Shown: positions 34,809 through 44,246 of the stretch, in pieces | Layout of the letters: every line of letters starts with the position of its first letter | How positions within the stretch are numbered: position 1 is the stretch's first letter | Translations under genes and position numbers: made by a program | The notes under the pieces: generated by a model | Databases searched by the model: none | Seen by the model: the letters and a program-made list of their open reading frames with translations, nothing else | What the model was told of the DNA's origin: nothing | Assembly: GCA_964499485.1 (NCBI GenBank) | Contig: CAZCLF010000005.1 | Location: 1-64,000, forward strand | DNA from: Ga0074130 sp964499485 | GTDB taxonomy: Bacteria > Pseudomonadota > Gammaproteobacteria > Burkholderiales > Rhodocyclaceae | Direction of reading: 5' to 3' | Length of the DNA: 64,000 nucleotides

Positions 34809-36983
34809 CTAGGCAGCTTGGAGAACGATGAGCGCTAAGGGGGGCAAAGTCAGCGTTAGGCCGGCCGGTTGCGACATCCATGCATGCGGGCTGGCGGTGA
34901 GGCCGCTGCCATTGCCCAGATTACCGCCCCCGTAATGGGCAGAATCGCTGTTGAAGACCTCCTGCCAATTGCCCGCAGTTGGCACACCAATTCGATAGTG
35001 CTGGCGAGGCACCGGGGTAAAATTAGCAGCCACGACCACCACACTGCCATCGCGGGCGCGGCGTTGCCAGATCAAAACAGATTGGTCTGCATCATGGCAA
35101 TCCACCCACGCAAAGCCCCCGGACTCGAAATCCAGCTCATGGAGTGCGGGAATCTCTCGGTAGAGTCGGTTCAAATCAGCGCTCATTCGCTGCATCCCTG
35201 AATGCAATGGCCATTGCAACAGATGCCAAGGAAGCTCGGTCCGATCACGCCATTCATGGCCTTGGGCAAACTCGCTGCCCATGAAGGTGAGCTTCTTACC
35301 CGGCGAGGTCATCTGATAGCTGAGCAATAAACGCAAATTCGCATAACGCTGCCACTCGTCACCTGGCATCTTGCCGAGGAGGGAGCCCTTGCCATGGACC
35401 ACCTCATCATGCGAGAGCGGCAGCACAAAGTTTTCCGAGTAAGCATAGAGCTGACCAAAAGTCAGTTTGTCATGGTGATAGCGGCGATACACCGGGTCCT
35501 GCCCAAAGTAGTTGAGGGTGTCGTTCATCCACCCCATATTCCACTTCATCGAGAAACCAAGGCCACCCACATAAACAGGCCGGGAGACCTGTGGCCATGC
35601 CGTCGACTCCTCAGCGATGGTAAGCGCCCCCGGAAACTCACGGTGCACCATCTCGTTCATTTCACGCAGGAAGGCGATGGCATCGAGATTTTCTCGACCG
35701 CCATATTTGTTCGGCTTCCACTCCCCCGCTTTGCGTGAGTAATCTAGGTAAAGCATCGAAGCCACCGCATCGACGCGCAGGCCGTCGATATGGAATTCCG
35801 ATAACCACCAATGCGCGCTCGACAGCAGGAAGCTGCGGACTTCATTGCGCGCATAGTTGAAGACATGCGTGCCCCAGTCCGGCTGAATTTTTTGCTGCGG
35901 ATCTGCGTGCTCGTAAAGCGCCGTGCCATCAAAGTGGGCGAGCGCCCAATCGTCGGCCGGAAAGTGCCCAGGCACCCAGTCGAGCAGCACACCAATTCCC
36001 GCTTGATGACAGGTATCCACAAAATGGCGGAAGTCATCCGGCATGCCAAAGCGCGCACTCGGCGCAAAGAAGCCTGTACATTGATAGCCCCATGATTCAT
36101 CGAGCGGATGCTCCATGATCGGCAGCAATTCAAGGTGCGTGTAGCCCTGCTGCTGCACATACGGCACCAGCTTATCGGCCAGTTCGCGGTAGCTATAGAA
36201 GCTGCCATCCGGATGACGCATCCATGAGCCGGCATGCACTTCATAAATCGACATCGGTGCATGCAGCCAATCCGCAGTGGCTCGTCGCTGCAGCCAGGCC
36301 GCGTCTTGCCAGTCATAGCGGCTGCTAGCCACCACGCGGGCGGCAGTGGCGGGGCGCTTCTCAAAGCCCCGTGCATAGGGGTCAGCCTTCGCTTTGACGA
36401 GCTCACTACCTCGCTGACGAAGCTCGAACTTATACAGCGTACCGTCCGGCAAATCCGGCACAAATAGCTCCCAGACGCCACTGGCGCCAAGGCTGGCGAG
36501 TGGGTGGCAGCGCCCATCCCAGTGATTGAAATCGCCGATTACGGATACGCGTTCAGCATTCGGTGCCCACACGCGGAAACAAATTCCACTGACACCTTGT
36601 CTGATCTCGGTCAAAGCGCCGAGGAGTCGATACGCCTGATAGTTACTCCCTGAGGAAAACAGATAGAGGTCATGTTCGCTTGGGGAGGGCGGAAAAGCAT
36701 AAGGGTCATGCACCCGAAAGGAGCGCTTGCCTTCCTGTATGTGCAGGCACCATGGTGCGGTTGGCGGTTCACTGCCATGCCACTCGAAAACCCCGCCACT
36801 GCCAGCCCGTTGCAAAGAGGTGTTTGCGCCGTCACATTCCAGCGCTATGCTGTGCGCATGCGGATTGAAAACGCGGAGGCGCCAACCTGTGCCATGGCGG
36901 TGCAGGCCAAGTACCCTGAACGGATCATATTCGCGTGCCTCGAGGAGGGGGCGCATTTCAGCATCAAGCATTTGCATCACCAT
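34809..36983 (-). CDS. glgB: 1,4-alpha-glucan branching enzyme GlgB
   Basis: GH13 enzyme adding alpha-1,6 branches to glycogen. From ATG 36983 it has 724 residues, full length for the bacterial type. N-terminal CBM48-like modules (about 15-210; FRVWAPNAERVSVIGDFNHW) precede the catalytic barrel with DWVPGHFPADDWAL, nucleophile Asp in GLRVDAVASMLY, acid Glu in TIAEESTAWP, and LPLSHDEVVHG. The divergent glgC starts 43 bases away, so promoters must overlap coding sequence or each other. The open frame continues 35 codons upstream into glgC and is not used. Confidence 0.97.
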   Translation of the reverse strand: MVMQMLDAEMRPLLEAREYDPFRVLGLHRHGTGWRLRVFNPHAHSIALECDGANTSLQRAGSGGVFEWHGSEPPTAPWCLHIQEGKRSFRVHDPYAFPPSPSEHDLYLFSSGSNYQAYRLLGALTEIRQGVSGICFRVWAPNAERVSVIGDFNHWDGRCHPLASLGASGVWELFVPDLPDGTLYKFELRQRGSELVKAKADPYARGFEKRPATAARVVASSRYDWQDAAWLQRRATADWLHAPMSIYEVHAGSWMRHPDGSFYSYRELADKLVPYVQQQGYTHLELLPIMEHPLDESWGYQCTGFFAPSARFGMPDDFRHFVDTCHQAGIGVLLDWVPGHFPADDWALAHFDGTALYEHADPQQKIQPDWGTHVFNYARNEVRSFLLSSAHWWLSEFHIDGLRVDAVASMLYLDYSRKAGEWKPNKYGGRENLDAIAFLREMNEMVHREFPGALTIAEESTAWPQVSRPVYVGGLGFSMKWNMGWMNDTLNYFGQDPVYRRYHHDKLTFGQLYAYSENFVLPLSHDEVVHGKGSLLGKMPGDEWQRYANLRLLLSYQMTSPGKKLTFMGSEFAQGHEWRDRTELPWHLLQWPLHSGMQRMSADLNRLYREIPALHELDFESGGFAWVDCHDADQSVLIWQRRARDGSVVVVAANFTPVPRQHYRIGVPTAGNWQEVFNSDSAHYGGGNLGNGSGLTASPHAWMSQPAGLTLTLPPLALIVLQAA

Positions 36984-37026
36984 TCGGATCACACTGTGCG
37001 GCCATTGTAGCCGCGGGAGCCTTGCA

Positions 37027-38322
37027 ATGTCTGAGCAAAACAACCAGAACACGGCTGGTCGACATGTCAGCCACCTGACACGCAACACTTATGCGATCGT
37101 ACTCGCTGGGGGCCGTGGCAGCCGCCTGATGCAACTGACCGACTGGCGTGCCAAGCCATCAGTTCCATTTGGAGGCAAGTTTCGCATCATCGATTTCGCG
37201 CTATCCAACTGCGTTAATTCGGGCATCCGCCGCATAGGCGTTGCTACCCAGTACAAGGCACAAAGTCTGATCCGCCATATCCAGCATGCGTGGAGCTTCC
37301 TTGAAGGGCGCTTCCACGAAGGCGTCGATTTGATGCCGGCACAGCAGATGATGGGCGAGGGTTGGTATCGCGGCACTGCCGATGCGGTGTACCAAAACAT
37401 CGATCTGCTGCGCTACAACCGCCCCAAATATGTGCTCATCCTGTCTGGCGATCACGTTTACAAGATGGACTACGGCCGCATGCTGGCCGAACATGTCTGG
37501 AACGATGCCGAGCTCACAGTCGCCTGCATCGATGTGCCGATTGAAGATGCCAAGGGCTTTGGCGTGATGGCTGTAGACGAGGCCAATCGCGTCACCAGTT
37601 TTGTCGAGAAGCCCGCTGAGCCCCCCACGATGCCCGGCAATCCAGAGCGCTCACTCGCCTCCATGGGGATCTACGTCTTCAATGCTGACTTTCTGTACGA
37701 GCAATTACTGCGCGATTGTGCGGACGAAAATTCGAGTAATGACTTCGGCAAGGACATCATCCCGCATGTGCTGGCCAACAACCGGCGCGTCTTTGCACAC
37801 AGCTTCAAGAATAGCTGTGTAGGTGGCGCCAGTCCGGATGTGCCCTACTGGCGAGACGTTGGCACCATTGATGCTTACTGGGAAGCCAATATGGAGCTGA
37901 CCAAAGTGATGCCGGAGTTGAATATGTACGATGAGGAATGGCCGATCTGGACTTATCAGGAGCAGATGCCGCCCGCTAAGTTTGTCTTCGATGACGATGG
38001 TCGTCGTGGCATGGCCGTCGACTCACTGGTCTCAGGTGGTGACATCATCAGCGGTGCGACTGTGCGCCGCTCGCTGCTGTTCTCACGGGTCAATGTATAC
38101 GACGGCGCATTGGTGGAAGATTCTGTTGTCCTGCAAGGTGTTGATATTGGTCCGGGGGCAAAGATCCGCCGTGCCGTCATCGATAAGCGTTGCAAAATTC
38201 CATCTGGCATGCGGATTGGATACAACCTTGAAGAAGACCGACAACGCTTTTACGTCAGCGAAAAAGGGGTGGTTCTGGTCACGCAGGACATGCTCGGTCA
38301 GCGTGCACCGCGCATCGGCTAG
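37027..38322 (+). CDS. glgC: Glucose-1-phosphate adenylyltransferase GlgC
   Basis: Makes ADP-glucose, the glycogen precursor. 431 residues from ATG 37027, with GGGAG seven bases upstream. The nucleotidyltransferase motif AIVLAGGRGSRLMQLTDWRA, AKPSVPFGGKFRIIDFALSN, the YRGTADAVYQN loop and LSGDHVYKMDY are all present; the C-terminal left-handed beta-helix (about 310-420) carries regulatory sites. It leads the plus-strand glycogen operon (glgC, two GH57 genes, pgi, small exported protein, glgA), with 18 bases to the next gene. Confidence 0.97.
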   Translation: MSEQNNQNTAGRHVSHLTRNTYAIVLAGGRGSRLMQLTDWRAKPSVPFGGKFRIIDFALSNCVNSGIRRIGVATQYKAQSLIRHIQHAWSFLEGRFHEGVDLMPAQQMMGEGWYRGTADAVYQNIDLLRYNRPKYVLILSGDHVYKMDYGRMLAEHVWNDAELTVACIDVPIEDAKGFGVMAVDEANRVTSFVEKPAEPPTMPGNPERSLASMGIYVFNADFLYEQLLRDCADENSSNDFGKDIIPHVLANNRRVFAHSFKNSCVGGASPDVPYWRDVGTIDAYWEANMELTKVMPELNMYDEEWPIWTYQEQMPPAKFVFDDDGRRGMAVDSLVSGGDIISGATVRRSLLFSRVNVYDGALVEDSVVLQGVDIGPGAKIRRAVIDKRCKIPSGMRIGYNLEEDRQRFYVSEKGVVLVTQDMLGQRAPRIG

Positions 38323-38340
38323 CCTAGGTCGGTACTCGAC

Positions 38341-40050
38341 ATGCACAAGATAGACCTTGTTTTTTTATGGCACATGCACCAACCGGATTACCGCGACCAC
38401 AGTCGGCCCGGTGCACCAGAGTTCGTGCTGCCTTGGGTCTATCTACATGCCATCAAGGATTACACGGATATGGCCGCTCATCTAGAGCGGCACCCACAGG
38501 TGCGCGCAGTCATCAACTTTGTGCCGGTGTTAGCCGAGCAGATTGAGGACTATGCTGGCCAGTTCGATAGCGGCGATTTTCGCGACCCACTTCTACGCTT
38601 ACTCGCCACGCCCGAGGGCGGCGTGCTTGCGGCGGAAGACAAACGCCTGCTGCTGGATGCCTGCTTCCGCGCCAACCATGCCACCATGCTGGAGCCCTTT
38701 CCTGACTACCAGCGCCTGCATGCCTTGTTTAACAGTCTGGGCAGCCCTGCGGATAACGAACCTGCGCTCGACTATCTCTCGGAGAGCTACTACTTTGATT
38801 TGGTGACGTGGTATCACCTCGCATGGAGTGGTGAATCCGAGCGCCGTGCCGAGCCCTTGTTACAGGCCCTCATTACCAAGGGCCAAGGGTTCAGCATTGG
38901 AGATCGGCATGCGCTATTAGCGTGGATCGGGCGCACGTTACGCAACATCATTCCGCGCTACAAGGCACTGGCCAAGCGCGGACAGATTGAGCTCTCCTGT
39001 ACGCCACAGACCCACCCCCTCAGCCCACTGCTACTCGATCTCCGTGCCGGGCAAGAAACGGTGCCAGATGCACCTGCACCGAGCGCACCAGCGTATCCGG
39101 GTGGAGGGGAGCGCGTGCGTCGCCACATTCTCATGGCGCTCGATAGCCATACAAAACGCTTTGGCGCACCTCCGGTTGGCCTGTGGCCGGCAGAAGGCGC
39201 GGTCTCAACCGAGTTTGCGCGCCAGTTAGCGGCAGAAGGCGTACGCTGGATTGCCAGCGGAGAAGGGGTACTGCACAACAGTCTGAATAAGGCGCAGATG
39301 CAAGTTGCGCATCCTGCTTGGCAGCCGTGGAAGCTCGATCGTGCGCCGGGTCTGACATTGTTTTTCCGTGATGAGCACCTGTCCGACCTCATCGGATTTG
39401 AATACGGCAAATGGCATAGCGGCGAAGCGGCCCATCACTTCGTCGAGCAAGTTGCCAACACCGTGAATATAGCGCCGGGCGCCGAGCATGAAGGGCAAAA
39501 GCCCATGGTCGCCGTGATTCTCGATGGCGAGAATGCATGGGAACACTATCCCTATAACGGCTGGTATTTTTTCGAAGAGCTGTACACATTGCTCGCTGTC
39601 CATGACGGTATCCGCACTACCACCTTTGCCACACTGCTGAACGAGCGCCCCGCGCCCAGCGCGACGCTGCCTGCGCTGACAGCCGGTAGCTGGGTATATG
39701 GAACACTCTCAACGTGGGTCGGCGACGCGGCTAAGAATCGCGCATGGGATCTGTTGGTGGCAGCCAAAGTGGCTTACGACGAAGTCATGCAAGCACGCGC
39801 GCTCAGCACCGAACAGGTCAAGGCGGCGGAGTCCCAACTCGCCATCTGCGAAAGCTCAGACTGGTTCTGGTGGTTTGGTGACTACAACCCCGGCCCCTCG
39901 GTAGACAGCTTTGATCGGTTGTACCGACGCAACCTCGCTAACCTGTATCGATGTTTGCAGCTTGATCCCCCAGCCATTCTTGATACACCTATTTCCATCG
40001 GCAGCAGTGGTCAGGCCGAAGGTGGCGGCACCATGCGCCGCGCCAGTTAA
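38341..40050 (+). CDS. GH57 amylolytic enzyme (alpha-amylase/amylopullulanase branch)
   Basis: 569 residues, no signal peptide, so a cytoplasmic glycan enzyme. GH57 conserved regions are visible: HMHQP at residues 11-15, GLWPAEGAVS with the nucleophile Glu (about 284), and ILDGENAWEHYP with the acid Asp (about 397). The branch is that of alpha-amylase/amylopullulanase-like GH57 proteins found in bacterial glycogen loci. It probably hydrolyses or transfers alpha-1,4 glucans; branch-point activity cannot be excluded. It lies 18 bases after glgC and 17 before the second GH57 gene. Confidence 0.9.
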   Translation: MHKIDLVFLWHMHQPDYRDHSRPGAPEFVLPWVYLHAIKDYTDMAAHLERHPQVRAVINFVPVLAEQIEDYAGQFDSGDFRDPLLRLLATPEGGVLAAEDKRLLLDACFRANHATMLEPFPDYQRLHALFNSLGSPADNEPALDYLSESYYFDLVTWYHLAWSGESERRAEPLLQALITKGQGFSIGDRHALLAWIGRTLRNIIPRYKALAKRGQIELSCTPQTHPLSPLLLDLRAGQETVPDAPAPSAPAYPGGGERVRRHILMALDSHTKRFGAPPVGLWPAEGAVSTEFARQLAAEGVRWIASGEGVLHNSLNKAQMQVAHPAWQPWKLDRAPGLTLFFRDEHLSDLIGFEYGKWHSGEAAHHFVEQVANTVNIAPGAEHEGQKPMVAVILDGENAWEHYPYNGWYFFEELYTLLAVHDGIRTTTFATLLNERPAPSATLPALTAGSWVYGTLSTWVGDAAKNRAWDLLVAAKVAYDEVMQARALSTEQVKAAESQLAICESSDWFWWFGDYNPGPSVDSFDRLYRRNLANLYRCLQLDPPAILDTPISIGSSGQAEGGGTMRRAS

Positions 40051-40067
40051 GCCCAGCAAGGATAACC

Positions 40068-42065
40068 ATGACGATCTCCCTCCTCTTCGGCGTCCACGCA
40101 CACCAACCGGTGGGTAATTTCACCGAGGTGATTGACGATGCACATGTGCGTTGCTATGGCATGTTCATCCGTGTATTGCACAAGTATCCAGCCTTCCGAT
40201 TCAGCGTACATTTCTCAGGCTGGCTGCTCGACCTCTTATACGAGCGCCATCCAGAAGACATGAAATTACTTGCGGAGATGACCGCGCGCGGTCAGGTCGA
40301 GTGGTTCGGCTCTGGTGATTGCGAGCCGGTCCTCGCCGCAATTCCGCACCGAGACCGTCTGACACAGATCGAAACCCTATCGGCCAAGATCGCCCGCTAC
40401 ACTGGCACACGCCCGCGCGGCGCCTGGCTGACTGAACGCGTGTGGGAGTCAGCCGTGGCTGCCTCCTTAGCCGAAGCCGGGATTGAGTATGTGGCCGTGG
40501 ATGACTACCACTTCCTGTGCACCGGCGCGCGCGCCGACACGCTGGACAGCTTCTACACCACCGAGGAAAGCGGTCGCACGCTCGATCTCTTCCCCATCTC
40601 CGAACAAGCGCGTTATCGCATTCCCTTTGCACCGGCACATGAGGTCGTCGCCTGGATGGAAGATCTGGCACGACAGGGGCAGCGCGCCGTAGTGTATTTC
40701 GATGACATCGAGAAATTCGGCATCTGGCCAGAAACCTTCAACTGGGTCTATGAGCGCGGCTGGTTGGCCCAGTTCATCGAGGGCGTCTTGGCATCTCCAC
40801 TAATCCGTACCGACACGTATGCCGATTACCACGCAGCGAATACCACCAGCGGTATTGTTTATCTGCCCACCACGTCGTACATCGAGATGAACGAATGGTC
40901 GCTGCCGGGTGCGGCAGCGGGGACGTATCACGCACTCGTGGAAAGTGAAAAGCAGCAAGGGCGCTTTGAGGCGCACAAGCCGTTCCTGCGCGGCGGCATC
41001 TGGCGTAACTTTTTCTCACGCTATCCCGAGTCGAACTGGATGCACAAGCGCATGCTGGAGGCATCTGAACGTTATGCTGCGCTCAACCCAGCGCAGAAAA
41101 CAACTGAGTTGCAGGAGCTACTGCACCGCGCACAAGCCAATGATGCGTTCTGGCACGGGCTGTTCGGTGGCTTATATCTGCCGCACCTGCGCCGCGCTAT
41201 CTGGAACAACCTGCTGATGCTTGAAGCCCGCCTGGATGCTATTGCGCCGCGCCCGGCAGTCTTCAGTGCCGATCGCGATCTGGACGGGCATGCGGAAGTA
41301 TTTATCGCCAACCCACAGTTGCTGGCCATCATCCGTCCCGATAGCGATGCGGCGCTGGTTGAACTCTCCAGCTACCCGCTCGCGCACAATTTTGGTGACA
41401 CCCTACGCCGTTATGAAGAGGGCTATCACGCCCGTATCGTTGCAGCCGATCCGGCAGCCCATTCCGCAAATACTGAGGGTGCAGGCATTGCCTCGGCCCA
41501 TGATCGAATTGCCTTCAAGCATGTCATCACGGCCACCGATGTTGTGCCGGATGCACGCCCACGTGGCATGTTTGTGGATACCTGGCTAAGCAATAACAAT
41601 GCGGACACACCGGTGTATGTCATGACCGGTGCAGCAAGCTATCGGGCCGAAAGTGAAGAAGTCACGCTGCACAAACAATATGTGATTGAACAGGACTGCC
41701 TAAAAGTCACTTACACCGCATCCTCTGCCGGCCTGCTGCAGACCGAGCTCAACCTAGCCATGCCCAGCTGTGACGGCTATGCCGGCCGCTATGTGCTTGC
41801 TGATGGTCGCATTCCCTGCGGCTTTGGGCAGGCACTTGACCTGGAGGCAGCAACCCAGCTCAGTCTGGTCGATGGCGTGCTCGGTGGCAAAATCATTCTC
41901 AAGAGCAACCTGCCCATCCGTATCAGCGCACGGCCACACTTCACTGTGTCGCAATCCGAAGCGGGCTTCGAGAAAGTCATGCAGGCCGCAACGCTGACGC
42001 TCAGTTGGCGCGCAGCGGCAGGCCATACCTTGGAGTTAACCTTGACACCCCTAGTCGGTGAATGA
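40068..42065 (+). CDS. GH57 4-alpha-glucanotransferase-type enzyme
   Basis: 665 residues, cytoplasmic. The N-terminal GH57 barrel starts LLFGVHAHQPVGNF; the nucleophile Glu86 is in GSGDCEPVLAAIP and the acid Asp at 212-213 in VYFDDIEKFGIWP. A middle helical domain (DUF1925-like, about 300-380) and a C-terminal beta-sandwich (DUF1926-like, about 400-665) follow, the layout of Thermococcus litoralis 4-alpha-glucanotransferase and Dictyoglomus AmyA. It probably does the disproportionation that MalQ does elsewhere. AAGGAT precedes the ATG. It differs greatly from the preceding GH57, so this is not a tandem duplication. Confidence 0.9.
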   Translation: MTISLLFGVHAHQPVGNFTEVIDDAHVRCYGMFIRVLHKYPAFRFSVHFSGWLLDLLYERHPEDMKLLAEMTARGQVEWFGSGDCEPVLAAIPHRDRLTQIETLSAKIARYTGTRPRGAWLTERVWESAVAASLAEAGIEYVAVDDYHFLCTGARADTLDSFYTTEESGRTLDLFPISEQARYRIPFAPAHEVVAWMEDLARQGQRAVVYFDDIEKFGIWPETFNWVYERGWLAQFIEGVLASPLIRTDTYADYHAANTTSGIVYLPTTSYIEMNEWSLPGAAAGTYHALVESEKQQGRFEAHKPFLRGGIWRNFFSRYPESNWMHKRMLEASERYAALNPAQKTTELQELLHRAQANDAFWHGLFGGLYLPHLRRAIWNNLLMLEARLDAIAPRPAVFSADRDLDGHAEVFIANPQLLAIIRPDSDAALVELSSYPLAHNFGDTLRRYEEGYHARIVAADPAAHSANTEGAGIASAHDRIAFKHVITATDVVPDARPRGMFVDTWLSNNNADTPVYVMTGAASYRAESEEVTLHKQYVIEQDCLKVTYTASSAGLLQTELNLAMPSCDGYAGRYVLADGRIPCGFGQALDLEAATQLSLVDGVLGGKIILKSNLPIRISARPHFTVSQSEAGFEKVMQAATLTLSWRAAAGHTLELTLTPLVGE

Positions 42066-42159
42066 GTCGGGCTGTGCATTTGCCGCACAAAGTGTGGCCT
42101 CAGGTAAAGTCTGACCCTATTGAATCAACTTGCTTCGCCCTTGTAATGGAACTGATGTC

Positions 42160-43743
42160 ATGGCGCTAAATTCAACCCCGGCTTGGCGTGCGCTGGTCGC
42201 ACATACGGCACCGCCGCTGCCGCATTTGCGCGACCTCTTCGCCGCTGATCCAACGCGCTTCTCGCGCTTCTCGGTCAGCTTTGACGGATGGTTGCTCGAC
42301 TACTCAAAGCAACGGGTGAATAGCGAGACCATGAGCTTGCTCGGTGCGCTCTGGCAAAGCGCCGATGTGCATGGCTGGATCAACCGCATGCAAGCGGGCG
42401 CCGCAATCAACCACACAGAGGCACGTGCCGTCGGCCACACATGGCTGCGCGCGCCGCTGCCGCGACCGGAAGTTTCCGCCGTCCTGCAGCAGATGAAGGC
42501 CTTTTGCGAAGCAATTCATTCGGGCCAATGGCGAGGGGCCACGGGTGAGCACATCACCGATATTGTGAATATTGGGATTGGTGGCTCCGATCTTGGACCG
42601 CGCATGGTGACGCAGGCGCTGGGGACGCATGCGGTGGACAGCATCTCCGTGCATTACGTTGCGAATCTGGACAGCGCCGACCTTGCCGCCACGCTGAAGA
42701 AGCTGCGCCCAGCCAACACGCTATTCATTGTGTGCAGCAAGACTTTCACCACACAGGAAACCATGCAGAACGCCACCTCGGCGCGACAATGGTTAGTGGC
42801 AGCCTTGGGAGAGTTGGCGGTGGCAAAACACTTTGTCGCGGTCTCCACCAATCTTGAAGCTGTTGCCGCATTCGGGATAGACCCCGCCAATGCGTTTGCC
42901 TTCTGGGATTGGGTGGGGGGGCGTTACTCCCTGTGGTCGGCTGTTGGGCTATCGACCGCCCTCGCCATTGGCTTTGCCAATTTTGAACAGTTGCTCGCTG
43001 GTGCTGCGGCGATGGACGAGCATTTCTTCACCGCGCCAGTGGGTCAAAATCTGCCCGCCTTGCTAGGCCTCCTGCAAGTATGGAATACCAGTTTTCTGGG
43101 TGCGCCCACACAAGCGATCCTGCCCTACAGTCAATCACTGGAGCTATTGCCCCGCCATCTGCAGCAGCTAGAAATGGAATCCAATGGCAAGCGTGTCGAC
43201 CGCGAGGGCAATGAACTGCCTGCGCCCGCCTGCCCGGTCATCTGGGGTGAACCCGGTACCAATGGCCAGCATGCGTTCTATCAACTCATTCATCAGGGCG
43301 GTCGTCTGATCCCCTGCGACTTCATTGCCGTCAAAACGCCTGATTATGCGTTGGCAGGGCATCACAGCAAACTACTCGCCAATTGCTTCGCGCAGAGCGA
43401 GGCGCTGATGCGCGGCAAGACCTTGGCTGAAGCGCAGGTTGAACTCGGCCCCGAAGGTGCCGCTCTCGCCCCCTACAAGGTTTTCCCGGGCAACCAGCCC
43501 TCCACCACCTTGTTGATGCCGGCAATCACGCCATACTCCGTAGGTCAGTTGGTTGCGCTGTATGAACACAAGGTGTTTGTTGCCGGCTGCCTATGGGATA
43601 TCAACGCCTTTGATCAATGGGGAGTCGAGTACGGAAAGCAACTTGCTGCGCGCTTGCTCCCCCTGTTGGAAGGCCAGCCTGCTGGTCATGAACTAGACAG
43701 TTCAACAGCGGGATTGATTGCGGCAAGCCTGAGCAAGCAATGA
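42160..43743 (+). CDS. pgi: Glucose-6-phosphate isomerase
   Basis: Interconverts glucose-6-phosphate and fructose-6-phosphate. 527 residues from ATG 42160. The substrate-binding segments DIVNIGIGGSDLGPRMVTQA, VCSKTFTTQETMQNA, FWDWVGGRYSLWSAVG, and the base Glu in the GEPGTNGQHAFYQLIHQG motif are present. It sits in the glycogen operon and links glucose phosphates to glycolysis. The 94-base gap before it could hold a promoter; none is clear. Its stop overlaps the next ATG (ATGA). Confidence 0.97.
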   Translation: MALNSTPAWRALVAHTAPPLPHLRDLFAADPTRFSRFSVSFDGWLLDYSKQRVNSETMSLLGALWQSADVHGWINRMQAGAAINHTEARAVGHTWLRAPLPRPEVSAVLQQMKAFCEAIHSGQWRGATGEHITDIVNIGIGGSDLGPRMVTQALGTHAVDSISVHYVANLDSADLAATLKKLRPANTLFIVCSKTFTTQETMQNATSARQWLVAALGELAVAKHFVAVSTNLEAVAAFGIDPANAFAFWDWVGGRYSLWSAVGLSTALAIGFANFEQLLAGAAAMDEHFFTAPVGQNLPALLGLLQVWNTSFLGAPTQAILPYSQSLELLPRHLQQLEMESNGKRVDREGNELPAPACPVIWGEPGTNGQHAFYQLIHQGGRLIPCDFIAVKTPDYALAGHHSKLLANCFAQSEALMRGKTLAEAQVELGPEGAALAPYKVFPGNQPSTTLLMPAITPYSVGQLVALYEHKVFVAGCLWDINAFDQWGVEYGKQLAARLLPLLEGQPAGHELDSSTAGLIAASLSKQ

Positions 43744-44225
43744 TGAAATTACTGCGCTTGGCGTTGCCATCATTCCTCTTGACCGTGTTGTTCGCCCTGA
43801 GCAGCAACGCCCTTGCACAAGCTGTCACCCAAGCCGAGGCCAAAGCCTTCTTCAAACAATACGTGGCCTTGAGCGACGCCTTTGATGACGCACTGGTTGA
43901 TCTTTACTCGCCCGCTGCCAGTATTGTTGGGCTGCGGCGTGAAGACAACGGCGACACGACAAAGCAGGAACTCACAGGTGCGCAATGGCAACAATTGCTT
44001 AGCTTCAATCTGGCCAAGGCCAAGAAGCGCAATGAGCGCTCGACTTACAGTCAGCTACGCTTCACGCCACAGGACAAGGCAATGAAGATTACAGCGGATC
44101 GTTATTCCATCCGCAAATGCTTTACCGACAGTGCTTACTTCATGGTGGTCGCACGCCGCGCGGATAAGCGCCTGCACATCGTCGAGGAAACCTTTGCGAC
44201 CCACTTGCCGGATCAGTGCCGCTGA
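43740..44225 (+). CDS. Small exported protein of unknown function in the glycogen operon
   Basis: 161 residues starting in an ATGA overlap with pgi. The first 26 residues are a signal peptide (KLLRLALPSFLLTVLFALSS, cleavage after ALA), so the product is probably periplasmic. The mature part of about 135 residues, with ALSDAFDDALVDLYSPAASI and a later RYSIRKCFTDSAYFMVV, has the helix-plus-sheet pattern of NTF2-like proteins, but I cannot name the family. Two Cys near the end may form a disulfide. An exported protein among cytoplasmic glycogen genes is unexpected; its role is unknown. Confidence 0.75.
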   Translation: MMKLLRLALPSFLLTVLFALSSNALAQAVTQAEAKAFFKQYVALSDAFDDALVDLYSPAASIVGLRREDNGDTTKQELTGAQWQQLLSFNLAKAKKRNERSTYSQLRFTPQDKAMKITADRYSIRKCFTDSAYFMVVARRADKRLHIVEETFATHLPDQCR

Positions 44226-44246
44226 TCGGTTTTATTCCTTTCGCCA

